Shown: positions 28,401 through 36,263, counted from the stretch's first letter. The stretch is DNA of 60,460 nucleotides from Solirubrobacterales bacterium (GCA_021323175.1 JAJTCK010000004.1:1-60460); one strand, 5' to 3'. Notes: a model not told the origin generated them from the sequence alone. A program made the numbers and translations.

Positions 28401-29888
28401 CTGGCCGGCCATCAGCCGGGGCACCGACGCGACCGTCCCCAGGCCGCCGGGGTTGGTCAGCGTGATGTTCGTGCCCTGGAAGTCGTCCGCCGTCAGCATG
28501 TTCTCGCGGGTCTTGGTGATCAACTCCTCGTAGTAGGCATGGAAGCCCGAGAAGTCCAAGCCGTCGGCGCCCTTGATGCACGGCACCATCAGGCTGCGCT
28601 GGCCCTTGCGCTCCACGTCCACGGCGATCCCGAGGTTGACCCGGCCGGGCTCCACGACGAACGGCTTGCCGTCGCGCTCCTCGAAGTGCCGCGCCATCAC
28701 GGGCCACTCCTGGGCGGCCTTGACGATCGCCCATGCGATCAGGTGGGTGAAGCTGACCTTCATCCCGCGCTCCTTCAGGACTCCGTTCAGCGCCTTGCGC
28801 TTAGCGTCGAGCGTGTCCACGGCGAGGGTGCGGAAAGAGGTCGCGGTCGGGATGGCGCGGCTCTCCTCCATCGCCTTGGCGAGCATCCCGGCGGGTCCGC
28901 GCAGCGGCTTGGCCTCGCCGTCGGCAAGGGCCTCAGGGGCGGCCGCGCCGCCGCCGTTCGCGGCTGCGAGCACGTCGGCCTTTGTGACCTTGCCGCCGGG
29001 GCCGGTTCCGCTGACGCCGCCCAGGCTGACTCCGTTGGCGGCGGCTGCCCGCTTCGCGACCGGGGTGACGCGGGCGTCGTCGGCGGCCTCGGCGGCGGCG
29101 GACGCGTCCACGGCGTCTCCATCCACCGGCACGTCCTCGGCCTCGCGTCCGGGCGCGCCGGGATCGGGCGCGTCCGGCGTGGCAACTTCGGTCGTCTCTG
29201 CGCCCGCGCCTGCGGCGCCCTTGGTCATCTCCGCCAGCGGCTTGCCGACCTCGATCGTCTCGTCGGGCTGGACGTGAAGCTTGGTGATGGTCCCGCTGAA
29301 GGGGGCGGGCACCTCGGCGTCCACCTTGTCGGTTGAGACCTCGACGATCGTCTGGCCCTCCTCGACCGAATCGCCCTCGGCGACGTGCCACTCGAGCACG
29401 GTGCCCTCTGTGACCGACTCGCCCATCTCGGGCATCTCCACGGAGACGGACTCGCCGTCGGCGGCCGGCGGGGCCTGCTGGGTCTCGACGGTGTCGGTCG
29501 CCGCGGTCTGGGCGCCGTTGCCTTCGCTGGAAGCGGCTTCGCCGTCTTGGCCAGCCTCGGCGGCTTCCTCGGCGGAGGCACGGGACTCGGGAGCGGCTGG
29601 CTCGGCGGCCTTCGAGACGCCTCCGCTCGGCGCTGCGCCGTTGGGGTCGATCTCGGCCAGCGGCTTGCCCACCTCGATGGTCTCGTCCGGTTGGACCAGG
29701 ATGTTCGCGACGGTGCCCGAGGAAGGGGAGGGCACCTCGGCGTCCACCTTGTCGGTCGAGACCTCGACCATCGTCTGGCCCTCCTCGACCGAATCGCCCT
29801 CGGCGACGTGCCATTCCAGGACGGTGCCCTCGGTCACCGACTCGCCCATCTCGGGCATCAACAGCTGCACCGTCGCCTTGGTCGCCAC
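25461..29888 (-). CDS. kgd: Fused 2-oxoglutarate dehydrogenase E2-E1 (Kgd/OdhA type) with two N-terminal lipoyl domains
   Basis: The protein has 1475 residues in one open frame. Order: lipoyl domain 1 (1-80, Lys47 in TDKVDAE), Ala/Glu linker, lipoyl domain 2 (150-222, Lys188), linker, peripheral-subunit-binding domain (about 273-308), E2 succinyltransferase domain (about 330-565) with His536 in YDHRIIQGAESG, and the thiamine-diphosphate E1 domain from about 610 (GDAAFPAQGVVAETLNL, IIQNNQIGF). The E2-E1 part matches mycobacterial Kgd and corynebacterial OdhA, which lack lipoyl and subunit-binding domains (about 1230 residues). It should convert 2-oxoglutarate to succinyl-CoA with E3. It starts with GTG eight bases after a TACAGT box, suggesting a leaderless transcript. 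Confidence 0.93.
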   Translation of the reverse strand: MATKATVQLLMPEMGESVTEGTVLEWHVAEGDSVEEGQTMVEVSTDKVDAEVPSPSSGTVANILVQPDETIEVGKPLAEIDPNGAAPSGGVSKAAEPAAPESRASAEEAAEAGQDGEAASSEGNGAQTAATDTVETQQAPPAADGESVSVEMPEMGESVTEGTVLEWHVAEGDSVEEGQTIVEVSTDKVDAEVPAPFSGTITKLHVQPDETIEVGKPLAEMTKGAAGAGAETTEVATPDAPDPGAPGREAEDVPVDGDAVDASAAAEAADDARVTPVAKRAAAANGVSLGGVSGTGPGGKVTKADVLAAANGGGAAAPEALADGEAKPLRGPAGMLAKAMEESRAIPTATSFRTLAVDTLDAKRKALNGVLKERGMKVSFTHLIAWAIVKAAQEWPVMARHFEERDGKPFVVEPGRVNLGIAVDVERKGQRSLMVPCIKGADGLDFSGFHAYYEELITKTRENMLTADDFQGTNITLTNPGGLGTVASVPRLMAGQGTIVACGSLAYPVAWAHAPAEKVKALGISKVMTTTSTYDHRIIQGAESGSFLRRIEELLQGEDEFYESVARDLGVSEDVLPAAQPAAASAAPLATATTSPPGAAKPDRELLQAVQAATSLLKAYRTHGHLAAKLDPLGSEPKGDPAIQPETLNLTPELMAQIPAEILRIGVEGETLLDALPRMRDAYCGTIAYQIEHLSSHQQRMWLRDMIETGWHRKPLEPDEKHALLDRLIDVFGFERYVEKAYLGQKMFSIEGLDTVVPMLDEVFEMANTEGAREVVIGMAHRGRLSVLAHSLGRPPASLLAEFEGAKAIEAVKAVAAIPSGGTGDVKYHYGHHGAFKTRDGAEIDVRLYPNPSHLEFVDPVVTGAARAAQTRRTGAVIEHDPMVAVPVLLHGDAAFPAQGVVAETLNLQSLTGYATGGTIHIIQNNQIGFTTEPQEARSTPYAADMAKGFNVPIVHVNADDPEACLAAIRLAMAYRERWGRDVVIDLIGYRRFGHNETDEPAYTQPLMAAKIKEHPPVSQLYAESLVKEGVATAEEVERRREERQAALKRTHEELRQKIEAGEFEDPTATGTGELDRTRSPKVETAVDEATVKKLNEELIRVPDSFTIHRKLRKPLEKRISALTEGGIEFGHAESLALASLLTEGVHVRLTGQDTERGTFSHRHLVLHDEKTGLPYAPIQNLPEAQAPFELHNSPLSETACLGFEYGYSAASPESLVLWEAQFGDFGNSAQVIVDSFIVSGEAKWGQMSRLTLLLPHGYEGAGPEHSSARIERFIQLAAEGNIRIANPTTAAQYFHLLRRQARIAKARPLVVFTPKGLLRLPRATSTLKELTSGSFEFVMDDSKAVDRKEKVERLVLCSGKIYYDIDAAPKREETERVAVARVELLYPFAKEQIVRLISSYPNLKEIVWTQEEPRNMGAWSVMQRRMPELLPEGVELGYVGRPPRASPGEGYAVAHSREQERIVLTALLGEADPA
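29286..29855 (-). repeat. Two near-identical lipoyl-domain coding segments
   Basis: Segments 29709-29855 and 29286-29432 each encode 49 residues that differ at only a handful of positions, and they are also almost the same at DNA level, including synonymous sites. This indicates a recent internal duplication or ongoing gene conversion. Confidence 0.85.
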
Positions 29889-29938
29889 TGCCTACAACTG
29901 TATGAGGTCGTGAGCAGAAGCTTGCACGGCGCTGCGCG

Positions 29939-30220
29939 TCAGCCCAGCCGCGCCCGCAGCTCGACTCGGGGCCAGCCCTGGTCCCGCACGAACTCGGCGG
30001 TCGGGGCCATCTCCTCGCAGAACGCGCATGTGATCATCTCTTCCCAGCCGACCGGCGACCCAATCGCCACCGGGACGCCGCAGGACGGACAGGCCAGGGA
30101 CCGCATCGCCAGGTGGGCGACCCGGTGCGCCGGGCGGATCTCCACGAGGGCGCCCTTCGCCTGCAGCTCCTCGTCGCGTTCCGGGTCCGGCTGCGAATTG
30201 GGATCGAGATGGAGGGCCAC
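29939..30220 (-). CDS. Small zinc-ribbon-like protein of unknown function
   Basis: The protein has 93 residues from the GTG at 30220, which has a TACACT box seven bases upstream (leaderless pattern). Two Cys pairs, C-P-S-C and C-A-F-C, are about 20 residues apart, the spacing of a zinc ribbon. I recognise no named family. It is divergent from the fatty acyl-CoA reductase gene, with starts 53 bases apart, and lies just upstream of the oxoglutarate dehydrogenase on the same strand with a 50-base gap. It may bind zinc and act as a small regulator, but this is speculation. Confidence 0.7.
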   Translation of the reverse strand: MALHLDPNSQPDPERDEELQAKGALVEIRPAHRVAHLAMRSLACPSCGVPVAIGSPVGWEEMITCAFCEEMAPTAEFVRDQGWPRVELRARLG

Positions 30221-30273
30221 GGAACAGAGTGTAGATTCCGATCCATCCGCGATCGCCTTGGAGGAGAGGTGAG

Positions 30274-32295
30274 ATGAGCTACTTCGTGACCGGCGGAACC
30301 GGGTTCATCGGTCGCAACCTGATCGAACAGCTGCTCGAGCGCGAGGGGACCATCCACGTACTCGTGCGCGAGGGCTCGCGGGGTCGCCTGGAGGAGCTTC
30401 GCTCGCGCTGGGGCGCCGAGGAGGACCGGATCGTGCCGGTGGTCGGCGACATCTCCCAGGAGATGCTCGGATGCGACCACGCGATTGCGGACCTGAAGGG
30501 GGAGATCGACCACTTCTTCCACCTCGCGGCGATCTACGACATGACCGCGGACGCCGAGAGCCAGCGGGTCGCCAACGTCGAGGGGACGCGCCGGGCCGTC
30601 GCCTTGGCCGAGGCCGTCGAGGCGAACCGCTTCCACATGGTCAGCTCCATCGCCGCGGCCGGCCTCTACAAAGGCACCTTTACGGAAGAGATGTTCGACG
30701 AGGCCCACGACGTCGAGAACCATCCGTACTTCCAGACCAAGCACGAGTCCGAGGCCGTCGTACGTGACGAGGCGGAGATTCCCTGGCGGATCTACCGGCC
30801 GGGGATCGTGGTCGGGCATTCCGAGACGGGCGAGATGGACAAGATCGACGGCCCGTACTACTTCTTCAAGCTGATCCAGCGGGCGCGCAACCTGCTGCCG
30901 CCCTGGGTGCCGGCGGTCGGGATCGAGGGCCGCGAGATCAACATCGTCCCCGTCGACTTCGTCGCCAAGGCGATGGATCACATCGCGCACCAGGACGGCC
31001 TGGACGGCATGGTCTTCCACCTGACCGACCCAAAGCCCCTGCGGGCCGGGCAGATCATCAACCTGTTCGCCAGGGCGGCCCACGCGCCCGAGGCCACGAT
31101 GCGCATCGACTCGAAGATGCTCGACATCGTCCCCAAGCAGGTCCGCTCCGGCGTGCAGATGCTTCCACCGGTCAAGCGGATCACCGATCAGGTGCTGGCG
31201 GACCTGGGCATCCCCCGCTCGGTCCTCGTCTACATCAACTACCCGACTTCATTCGACTCGACGAATACCCAGCGGGCCCTGCAGGGGACAGACATCTCCG
31301 TGCCTCCGCTGCCGACCTACGCCGACCGGCTCTGGGACTACTGGGAGCGGAACCTCGACCCCGACCTGTTCAAGGACCGCTCCCTGGCGGGTGCGATCGG
31401 GGGCAAGGTGGTGATGATCACGGGCGCGTCCTCGGGGATCGGAAAGGCGGCGGCGATCAAGGCGGCGGCGGCCGGCGCCACCGTGCTGCTCGTCGCGCGT
31501 ACGCCCGAGAAGCTCGAGGAGACAAAGAACGAGATCGAAGAGGCGGGCGGCGAGGCGCACATCCACCGCGCGGACCTCTCGGACGTCGAGGACGTCGAGC
31601 GCATGGCCGAGGAGGTCCTCGCCGAGCACGGCAAGGTGGACATCCTGGTCAACAACGCGGGACGCTCGATTCGCCGCTCGATCGCCCTCTCCTATGACCG
31701 CTTCCACGACTTCGAGCGGACCATGCAGCTCAACTACTTCGGCTCGCTGAAGCTGATCCTGAGCCTGCTGCCGGCGATGCGGAAGGCCGGCAAGGGCAAG
31801 ACGAAGGGCGGCCACATCATCAACGTCAGCTCGATCGGAGTTCAGACCAATACGCCCCGCTTCTCCGCCTACGTCGCCTCGAAGGCGGCCCTCGACGCGT
31901 GGTCGCGCTGCGCGGCGTCGGAGATGGTCGATGACAAGGTCCACATCACGACCATCCACATGCCGCTCGTGCGGACCCCGATGATCGCCCCGACCAAGAT
32001 GTATGACGCCTTCCCGACGATCACCCCGGAGGAGGCCGCGGACATGATCTGCGACGCGATGATCCGCAAGCCGAAGAAGGTGGCCACCCGCCTGGGCAAC
32101 TTCGGCGAGACGCTCTACACCGTCGCGCCCAAGGCCTCGGACGCGATCCTCAACACCGCCTACAAGCTCTTCCCCGAGTCAAAGGCCGCCAAGGGCGAGG
32201 ACCAGAAGAAGGACGGGAAGCCGGCCGCCAAGGACGAGGAGCTCTCGACCGAGGGCGTCGCCTTCGCGTATCTGATGCGCGGAGTGCACTGGTAG
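30274..32295 (+). CDS. Two-domain fatty acyl-CoA reductase (Maqu_2507/AcrA1-like double SDR)
   Basis: The protein has 673 residues, with GGAGG nine bases before the ATG. The N-terminal extended SDR domain (VTGGTGFIGRNLIEQLL, Tyr152/Lys156 in YFQTK) is followed by a classical SDR domain (ITGASSGIGKAA at 382-393, Tyr533/Lys537 in SAYVASK). Two NADPH-dependent domains in one chain, with linker motifs such as D-Y-W-E-R-N-L-D-P-D-L-F-K-D-R and the ending F-A-Y-L-M-R-G-V-H-W, match the fatty acyl-CoA reductase of Marinobacter (Maqu_2507) and mycobacterial AcrA1, which reduce acyl-CoA through aldehyde to fatty alcohol. The next gene is an alkyl-DHAP synthase homologue, which uses fatty alcohols. Confidence 0.92.
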   Translation: MSYFVTGGTGFIGRNLIEQLLEREGTIHVLVREGSRGRLEELRSRWGAEEDRIVPVVGDISQEMLGCDHAIADLKGEIDHFFHLAAIYDMTADAESQRVANVEGTRRAVALAEAVEANRFHMVSSIAAAGLYKGTFTEEMFDEAHDVENHPYFQTKHESEAVVRDEAEIPWRIYRPGIVVGHSETGEMDKIDGPYYFFKLIQRARNLLPPWVPAVGIEGREINIVPVDFVAKAMDHIAHQDGLDGMVFHLTDPKPLRAGQIINLFARAAHAPEATMRIDSKMLDIVPKQVRSGVQMLPPVKRITDQVLADLGIPRSVLVYINYPTSFDSTNTQRALQGTDISVPPLPTYADRLWDYWERNLDPDLFKDRSLAGAIGGKVVMITGASSGIGKAAAIKAAAAGATVLLVARTPEKLEETKNEIEEAGGEAHIHRADLSDVEDVERMAEEVLAEHGKVDILVNNAGRSIRRSIALSYDRFHDFERTMQLNYFGSLKLILSLLPAMRKAGKGKTKGGHIINVSSIGVQTNTPRFSAYVASKAALDAWSRCAASEMVDDKVHITTIHMPLVRTPMIAPTKMYDAFPTITPEEAADMICDAMIRKPKKVATRLGNFGETLYTVAPKASDAILNTAYKLFPESKAAKGEDQKKDGKPAAKDEELSTEGVAFAYLMRGVHW

Positions 32296-32314
32296 GCGCC
32301 GCGAGCGATCGCAG

Positions 32315-32320
32315 TAGGGT
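32315..32320 (+). promoter_or_regulatory. Candidate -10 box of a leaderless transcript for the alkyl-DHAP synthase-like gene
   Basis: TAGGGT ends seven bases before the GTG start at 32328, in the 32-base gap after the reductase gene, so an internal promoter may add to read-through. Confidence 0.4.
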
Positions 32321-32327
32321 CGGCGAC

Positions 32328-34031
32328 GTGAGCGCCGAGGACCGCCGCCTGAAGCACTGGGGCTGGGGATACGAGGACCAGCAGCCGGACCGAGGCACCC
32401 TGGAAGGGACCGCCAGGGCTGTCCACGAGCGGCTCGGCTTCGAGGTCGAGAAGATCGAGGATCCCGTCCCGCTGGAGCGGATCGAGCTGCCCGAGCCCCG
32501 CCTCAAGCCCCCCGCGGAGTTCGAGAGCCTGTTCTCATCGGACCGGCACGACCGGATCTCGCACGGGCTGGGCAAGGCCTACCGTGACGTCGTCCGCGGC
32601 TTCCGCGGCGAGTTCGAACACCCGCCGGACCTGGTGGCCCACCCCGAGTCCGCCGAGGACGTGGACATCGTCCTCTCGTTCGCAGCAGACGCTCGCGCGG
32701 CGGCGATCCCCTTCGGAGGGGGAACGAGCGTCGTCGGGGGAGTGGAGCCGCGCGTCGGGGAGGATTACGAGGCAACCGTCAGCATCGACATGCGGCGGAT
32801 GGACCAGGTGATCGAGGTCGACGACGTCTCGCGCGCCGCCTGCATCCAGGCAGGGGCCACGGGCCCTGCGCTGGAAGAGCAACTACGCGCTCATGGGCTG
32901 ACACTGCGTCACTTCCCCCAGTCGTTCGAGTTCTCCACGCTAGGCGGCTGGATCGCGACCAGGGCCGGCGGGCACTTCGCGACCCTGCTGACGCACATCG
33001 ACGACCTCGTCGAATCGGTGCGCGCGCTGACCCCGGCGGGCGGGCGCGAGTGGAGCAGCCGTAGGCTGCCGGGCTCCGGGGCCGGCCCCAGCCCGGATCG
33101 GCTGCTGCTGGGATCCGAAGGCGCCCTGGGGGTCATCGTCGACGCCTGGGTGCGGGCGCAGGAGCGGCCCAGATGGCGGATCTCCTGTGGCGTCTCCTTC
33201 GACGATTTCGGACGGGGCGCCGAGGCGGTTCGCGCGCTGTCCCAGTCGGGCCTGCATCCCTCCAACTGCCGGCTGCTCGATGCCACCGAGTCCGCCACCA
33301 CCGGCGCCGGGCCGCCAGGCAAGGCGCTGCTGGTGCTCGGGTTCGAGTCCGCGCATCACCCGGTGGACGCTCCGATGCGGACGGCGCTCGCCGTGGTGCG
33401 GGAACACGGCGGCTCCCCCGGGGAGGTCAGCTCCAGGGGCCCAGGCTCAGAGCGCGAACGGGACGACTCCGGCGCCCAAGCGCGGAAGGGGGCTCACGCT
33501 GTGTCCGAGGCGGAAGGTGACCCGGTTAACGCCTGGCGCCACGCATTCCTGTTTGCTCCGTACCTGCGCGACTCGCTGGTCGCGTGCGGTGTGCTCTCGG
33601 AGACGTTCGAGACCGCGATCACCTGGGACCGCTTCCCGGAGCTCCACGCCGGCATCACCGAGTCCGTGCGCCGCGCCGTCGCCGAGGCCTGCGGCGGACC
33701 GGCCGAGGGACCGGGGTCGCCCTGGGTGGGATGCCGCTTCACGCACATCTATCCCGACGGCCCGGCGCCGTACTACACGGTTCTCGCCAAGGCGCGCCGG
33801 GGCTCCGAGGTCGCCCAGTGGGACGCGGTTAAGGCCGCGGCCTCGGAGGCGATCATCGACGGCGGAGCCTCGATCACCCACCATCACGCCGTGGGCAGGG
33901 ACCACCGCCCGTGGTATGACGCGCAGCGGCCCGAGCCCTTCGCCGACGCGCTCCGGGCGGCGAAGGCGGAGCTGGACCCCAGGGGCATCCTCAATCCGGG
34001 CGTTCTGATCGATCCGGTGACGGACGCCTGA
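32328..34031 (+). CDS. Alkyldihydroxyacetonephosphate synthase-like FAD-binding oxidase
   Basis: The protein has 567 residues from a GTG. The FAD-binding type 4 domain has the PFGGGTSVVGG loop (residues 128-138), and S-F-E-F-S-T-L-G-G-W-I-A-T-R-A-G-G matches the AGPS family closely. Near the end, ITHHHAVGR (516-524) fits the AGPS catalytic His motif H-H-H-G-x-G. AGPS exchanges the acyl chain of acyl-DHAP for a fatty alcohol, making the ether bond of alkyl lipids. The fatty alcohol could come from the reductase encoded just upstream. A hydrophilic insert of about 35 residues (around 368-400, SERERDDSGAQARKG) interrupts the cap domain. D-lactate-dehydrogenase-like activity is the main alternative. 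Confidence 0.85.
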   Translation: MSAEDRRLKHWGWGYEDQQPDRGTLEGTARAVHERLGFEVEKIEDPVPLERIELPEPRLKPPAEFESLFSSDRHDRISHGLGKAYRDVVRGFRGEFEHPPDLVAHPESAEDVDIVLSFAADARAAAIPFGGGTSVVGGVEPRVGEDYEATVSIDMRRMDQVIEVDDVSRAACIQAGATGPALEEQLRAHGLTLRHFPQSFEFSTLGGWIATRAGGHFATLLTHIDDLVESVRALTPAGGREWSSRRLPGSGAGPSPDRLLLGSEGALGVIVDAWVRAQERPRWRISCGVSFDDFGRGAEAVRALSQSGLHPSNCRLLDATESATTGAGPPGKALLVLGFESAHHPVDAPMRTALAVVREHGGSPGEVSSRGPGSERERDDSGAQARKGAHAVSEAEGDPVNAWRHAFLFAPYLRDSLVACGVLSETFETAITWDRFPELHAGITESVRRAVAEACGGPAEGPGSPWVGCRFTHIYPDGPAPYYTVLAKARRGSEVAQWDAVKAAASEAIIDGGASITHHHAVGRDHRPWYDAQRPEPFADALRAAKAELDPRGILNPGVLIDPVTDA

Positions 34032-34086
34032 GCGCGCACGCCGCCCTTCTCCTAGCTCCCCGGCGATCCCTAACCTTGCTGCCTCG

Positions 34087-35037
34087 ATGGAGGGCGGCAC
34101 GCTCGAGAAGACCCCACCGGCGACGGAGTCGCCGCAGCAGCCCCCGGCACACGCAAAGCCGCGGCGGGGCCCCCTGCGGGCAGCGTTCGTCGCGATGCGC
34201 CCGAAGGAGTGGATCAAGAACCTGCTGGTCTTCGCCGGCCTGCTCTTCTCGGGCCAGTTCGACGACCCCTCTGCCATCGCCAGCGCCACGATCGTGTTCC
34301 TTGCCTTCTGCGCCGTGGCGTCGGCCGGCTACCTGGTCAACGACTCGCACGACGCCGAGCTGGACCGCCAGCACCCGACCAAGCGCCGCCGCCCGATCGC
34401 CTCGGGCGAGCTGAGCATTCCGGCCGCGATCACCATGGCCGTCGTGCTGGTCCTCGCGGGCCTCATCGGGACGCTCGTCGCCGAGGGGCCGGTCATCGCG
34501 GGCCTGGTCCTCGCCTACGGCGTCGGGACCACCCTCTACTCGTTCGTGCTGAAGCAGGAGGTCATCCTCGACGTGATGACGATCGCGGGGTTGTTCGTCC
34601 TTCGCGTGCTTGCCGGCGCAGAGGCTGTAGACGCCGACGCCTCGGCCTACCTGCTGCTATGCACCGGCATGGTCGCGATGTTCCTGGGGTTCACGAAGCG
34701 CCGCCAGGAGGCCACGTCCGAGCTGCACTCGGGCACCGAGACCCGGCCCGTTCTGGAGCACTACTCGATCCCATTCCTGGATCAGATGGTGGCGATGGTG
34801 ACCGCGGCGACGGTGATGAGCTACGCGATCTACGCCGTCAACTCGCCCCTGATCGGCTCCAAGATGCTCGGCACCCTGCCGGCCGTCGTCTACGGGATCT
34901 TCCGCTACCTCTACCTCATCTACGACCGCAAGGACAGCCGCTCGACGGCCTCGATCCTCACCGGGGACTACGGCATGATCGGCGCCTCGGTCGTCTGGGT
35001 CGCCTCCGCGGTCGTGCTGCTCGCGATCTATAAGTAG
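34087..35037 (+). CDS. UbiA-family prenyltransferase, decaprenyl-phosphate phosphoribosyltransferase-like
   Basis: The protein has 316 residues. After a Pro/Lys-rich N-terminus of about 35 residues come M-R-P-K-E-W-I-K-N-L-L-V-F-A and the first Asp-rich motif N-D-S-H-D-A-E-L-D-R-Q-H-P-T-K-R-R-R-P-I. This is the pattern of DPPR synthases (Rv3806c type), which transfer phosphoribose pyrophosphate to a polyprenyl phosphate for arabinan synthesis. About eight to nine membrane helices follow. It comes 55 bases after the AGPS-like gene on the same strand. A lipid glycosyl carrier role is likely, but the exact acceptor is unknown. Confidence 0.82.
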   Translation: MEGGTLEKTPPATESPQQPPAHAKPRRGPLRAAFVAMRPKEWIKNLLVFAGLLFSGQFDDPSAIASATIVFLAFCAVASAGYLVNDSHDAELDRQHPTKRRRPIASGELSIPAAITMAVVLVLAGLIGTLVAEGPVIAGLVLAYGVGTTLYSFVLKQEVILDVMTIAGLFVLRVLAGAEAVDADASAYLLLCTGMVAMFLGFTKRRQEATSELHSGTETRPVLEHYSIPFLDQMVAMVTAATVMSYAIYAVNSPLIGSKMLGTLPAVVYGIFRYLYLIYDRKDSRSTASILTGDYGMIGASVVWVASAVVLLAIYK

Positions 35038-35082
35038 CGTCAGTCCGCTGACCGGGGGCAGCCGTCCGCCGAGAGCGCCGGG

Positions 35083-35112
35083 GTGACTGGCCGGTCAGCC
35101 AGGCGATAGTCT
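35083..35112 (+). promoter_or_regulatory. Promoter with palindromic operator before the paired acyl-CoA dehydrogenases
   Basis: GTGACT (35083-35088) and TAGTCT (35107-35112) form a -35/-10 pair with 18 bases between them, and the GTG start follows seven bases later, so the mRNA is probably leaderless. The near-perfect palindrome TGACTGGCCGGTCA (35084-35097) covers the -35 box, where a repressor would block transcription. Confidence 0.6.
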
Positions 35113-35119
35113 GGGCGAC

Positions 35120-36259
35120 GTGGACCTGTCGCTGACCGAGTCCGAGGCCGCCTTCCGCGACGAGGTGCGGACCTGGCTCCAGGAGAACCACCCTGGCCCG
35201 TCGCCCGAGGGCGACGACCAGGCAGAGTTCGAGTTCCGCCGCTCCTGGCAGAGGAAGATGCACGAGGCCGGCTGGGCCGGGATCTCCTGGCCTCAGGAGT
35301 ACGGCGGCAAGGGAGCGACCCTGATCGAGCAGGCGATCTTCAACGAGGAGCTGGCGCGAGAGTCGGTTCCGGCCCCCGCGAACGTGCTGGGCCTGGTGAT
35401 GGGCGGCCCCGTCGTGATCGCGCAGGGCACCGATGACCAGAAGGAGCGCTGGCTGGAGCCGATTCTCTCCGGTGACGAGATCTGGTGCCAGGGGTTCAGC
35501 GAGCCGGAGTCGGGGTCGGACCTGGCCTCCCTCAAGGCGAGGGCCGTCAAGTCGAACGGTGGCTGGAAGGTCACCGGCCAGAAGGTCTGGACCACCTACG
35601 CCCACGAGGCCAAGTGGTGCATGCTGCTCGCCCGGACCGACCAGGACGCCCCCAAGCACAAGGGCATCACCTACTTCATCCTCGACATGGAGCAGCCGGG
35701 CGTCGAGGTGCGGCCGCTCCGCCAGATCACGGGGGAGGCCGAGTTCAACGAGATCTTCATGGAGGAGGCCGAGGTCCCCGACGAGAACGTCATCGGAGAC
35801 GTCGGCGGGGGCTGGCAGGTGGCGATCACGACGCTGATGTTCGAGCGCGCCGGACTGGGCGCCGCAGCGGTCATGGGGCTGCGCCGGACGCTCAACGACC
35901 TCATCGCGCTGGTCACGGAGCGCGGTCTGGAGGACGACCCCCTGGTGCGCCAGCGGGTCGCCGAGTTCCAGATCGGGATCGAGGCGATGCGCCTGGGGGC
36001 GCTGCGGACGCTCACCGCCACGATGAAGACCGGCATCCCCGGACCCGAGGGCTCGCTCGGCAAGTGGCAGTGGGCGAAGTACAACCAGGCGATGACCGAG
36101 ATGGCGAGCGAGGTCGCCGGGCCCGACGGCGTCAAGGTCGGCACCGAGACGACCTACCGCTTCCTGCGCAGTCGCGCGAACTCCATCGAGGGGGGCACCA
36201 CGGAGGTTCTGCAGAACATCATCGCGGAGCGTGTACTGGGGCTTCCCAGGCTGCGGTGA
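35120..36259 (+). CDS. Acyl-CoA dehydrogenase (alpha-like subunit of a probable heteromeric pair)
   Basis: The protein has 379 residues from a GTG. It has the N-terminal helical domain, G-F-S-E-P-E-S-G-S-D-L-A-S-L, and the C-terminal FAD contact I-E-G-G-T-T-E-V-L-Q-N-I-I-A-E-R-V-L-G. At the position where MCAD has its catalytic Glu this protein has Gly358, as in the IVD-like and mycobacterial FadE26-type enzymes, whose base is on another helix. The next gene starts four bases after the stop and encodes a second, shorter dehydrogenase, suggesting an alpha2-beta2 enzyme like those acting on steroid side chains or branched acyl-CoAs. Confidence 0.92.
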   Translation: MDLSLTESEAAFRDEVRTWLQENHPGPSPEGDDQAEFEFRRSWQRKMHEAGWAGISWPQEYGGKGATLIEQAIFNEELARESVPAPANVLGLVMGGPVVIAQGTDDQKERWLEPILSGDEIWCQGFSEPESGSDLASLKARAVKSNGGWKVTGQKVWTTYAHEAKWCMLLARTDQDAPKHKGITYFILDMEQPGVEVRPLRQITGEAEFNEIFMEEAEVPDENVIGDVGGGWQVAITTLMFERAGLGAAAVMGLRRTLNDLIALVTERGLEDDPLVRQRVAEFQIGIEAMRLGALRTLTATMKTGIPGPEGSLGKWQWAKYNQAMTEMASEVAGPDGVKVGTETTYRFLRSRANSIEGGTTEVLQNIIAERVLGLPRLR

Positions 36260-36263
36260 GCGC

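Noticed and set aside
27216-29336. 700-codon open frame antisense to the 2-oxoglutarate dehydrogenase fusion
   Set aside because: The minus-strand protein has continuous lipoyl, E2 and E1 domains here; the antisense frame has low-complexity Arg/Leu/Gly content and no start signal.
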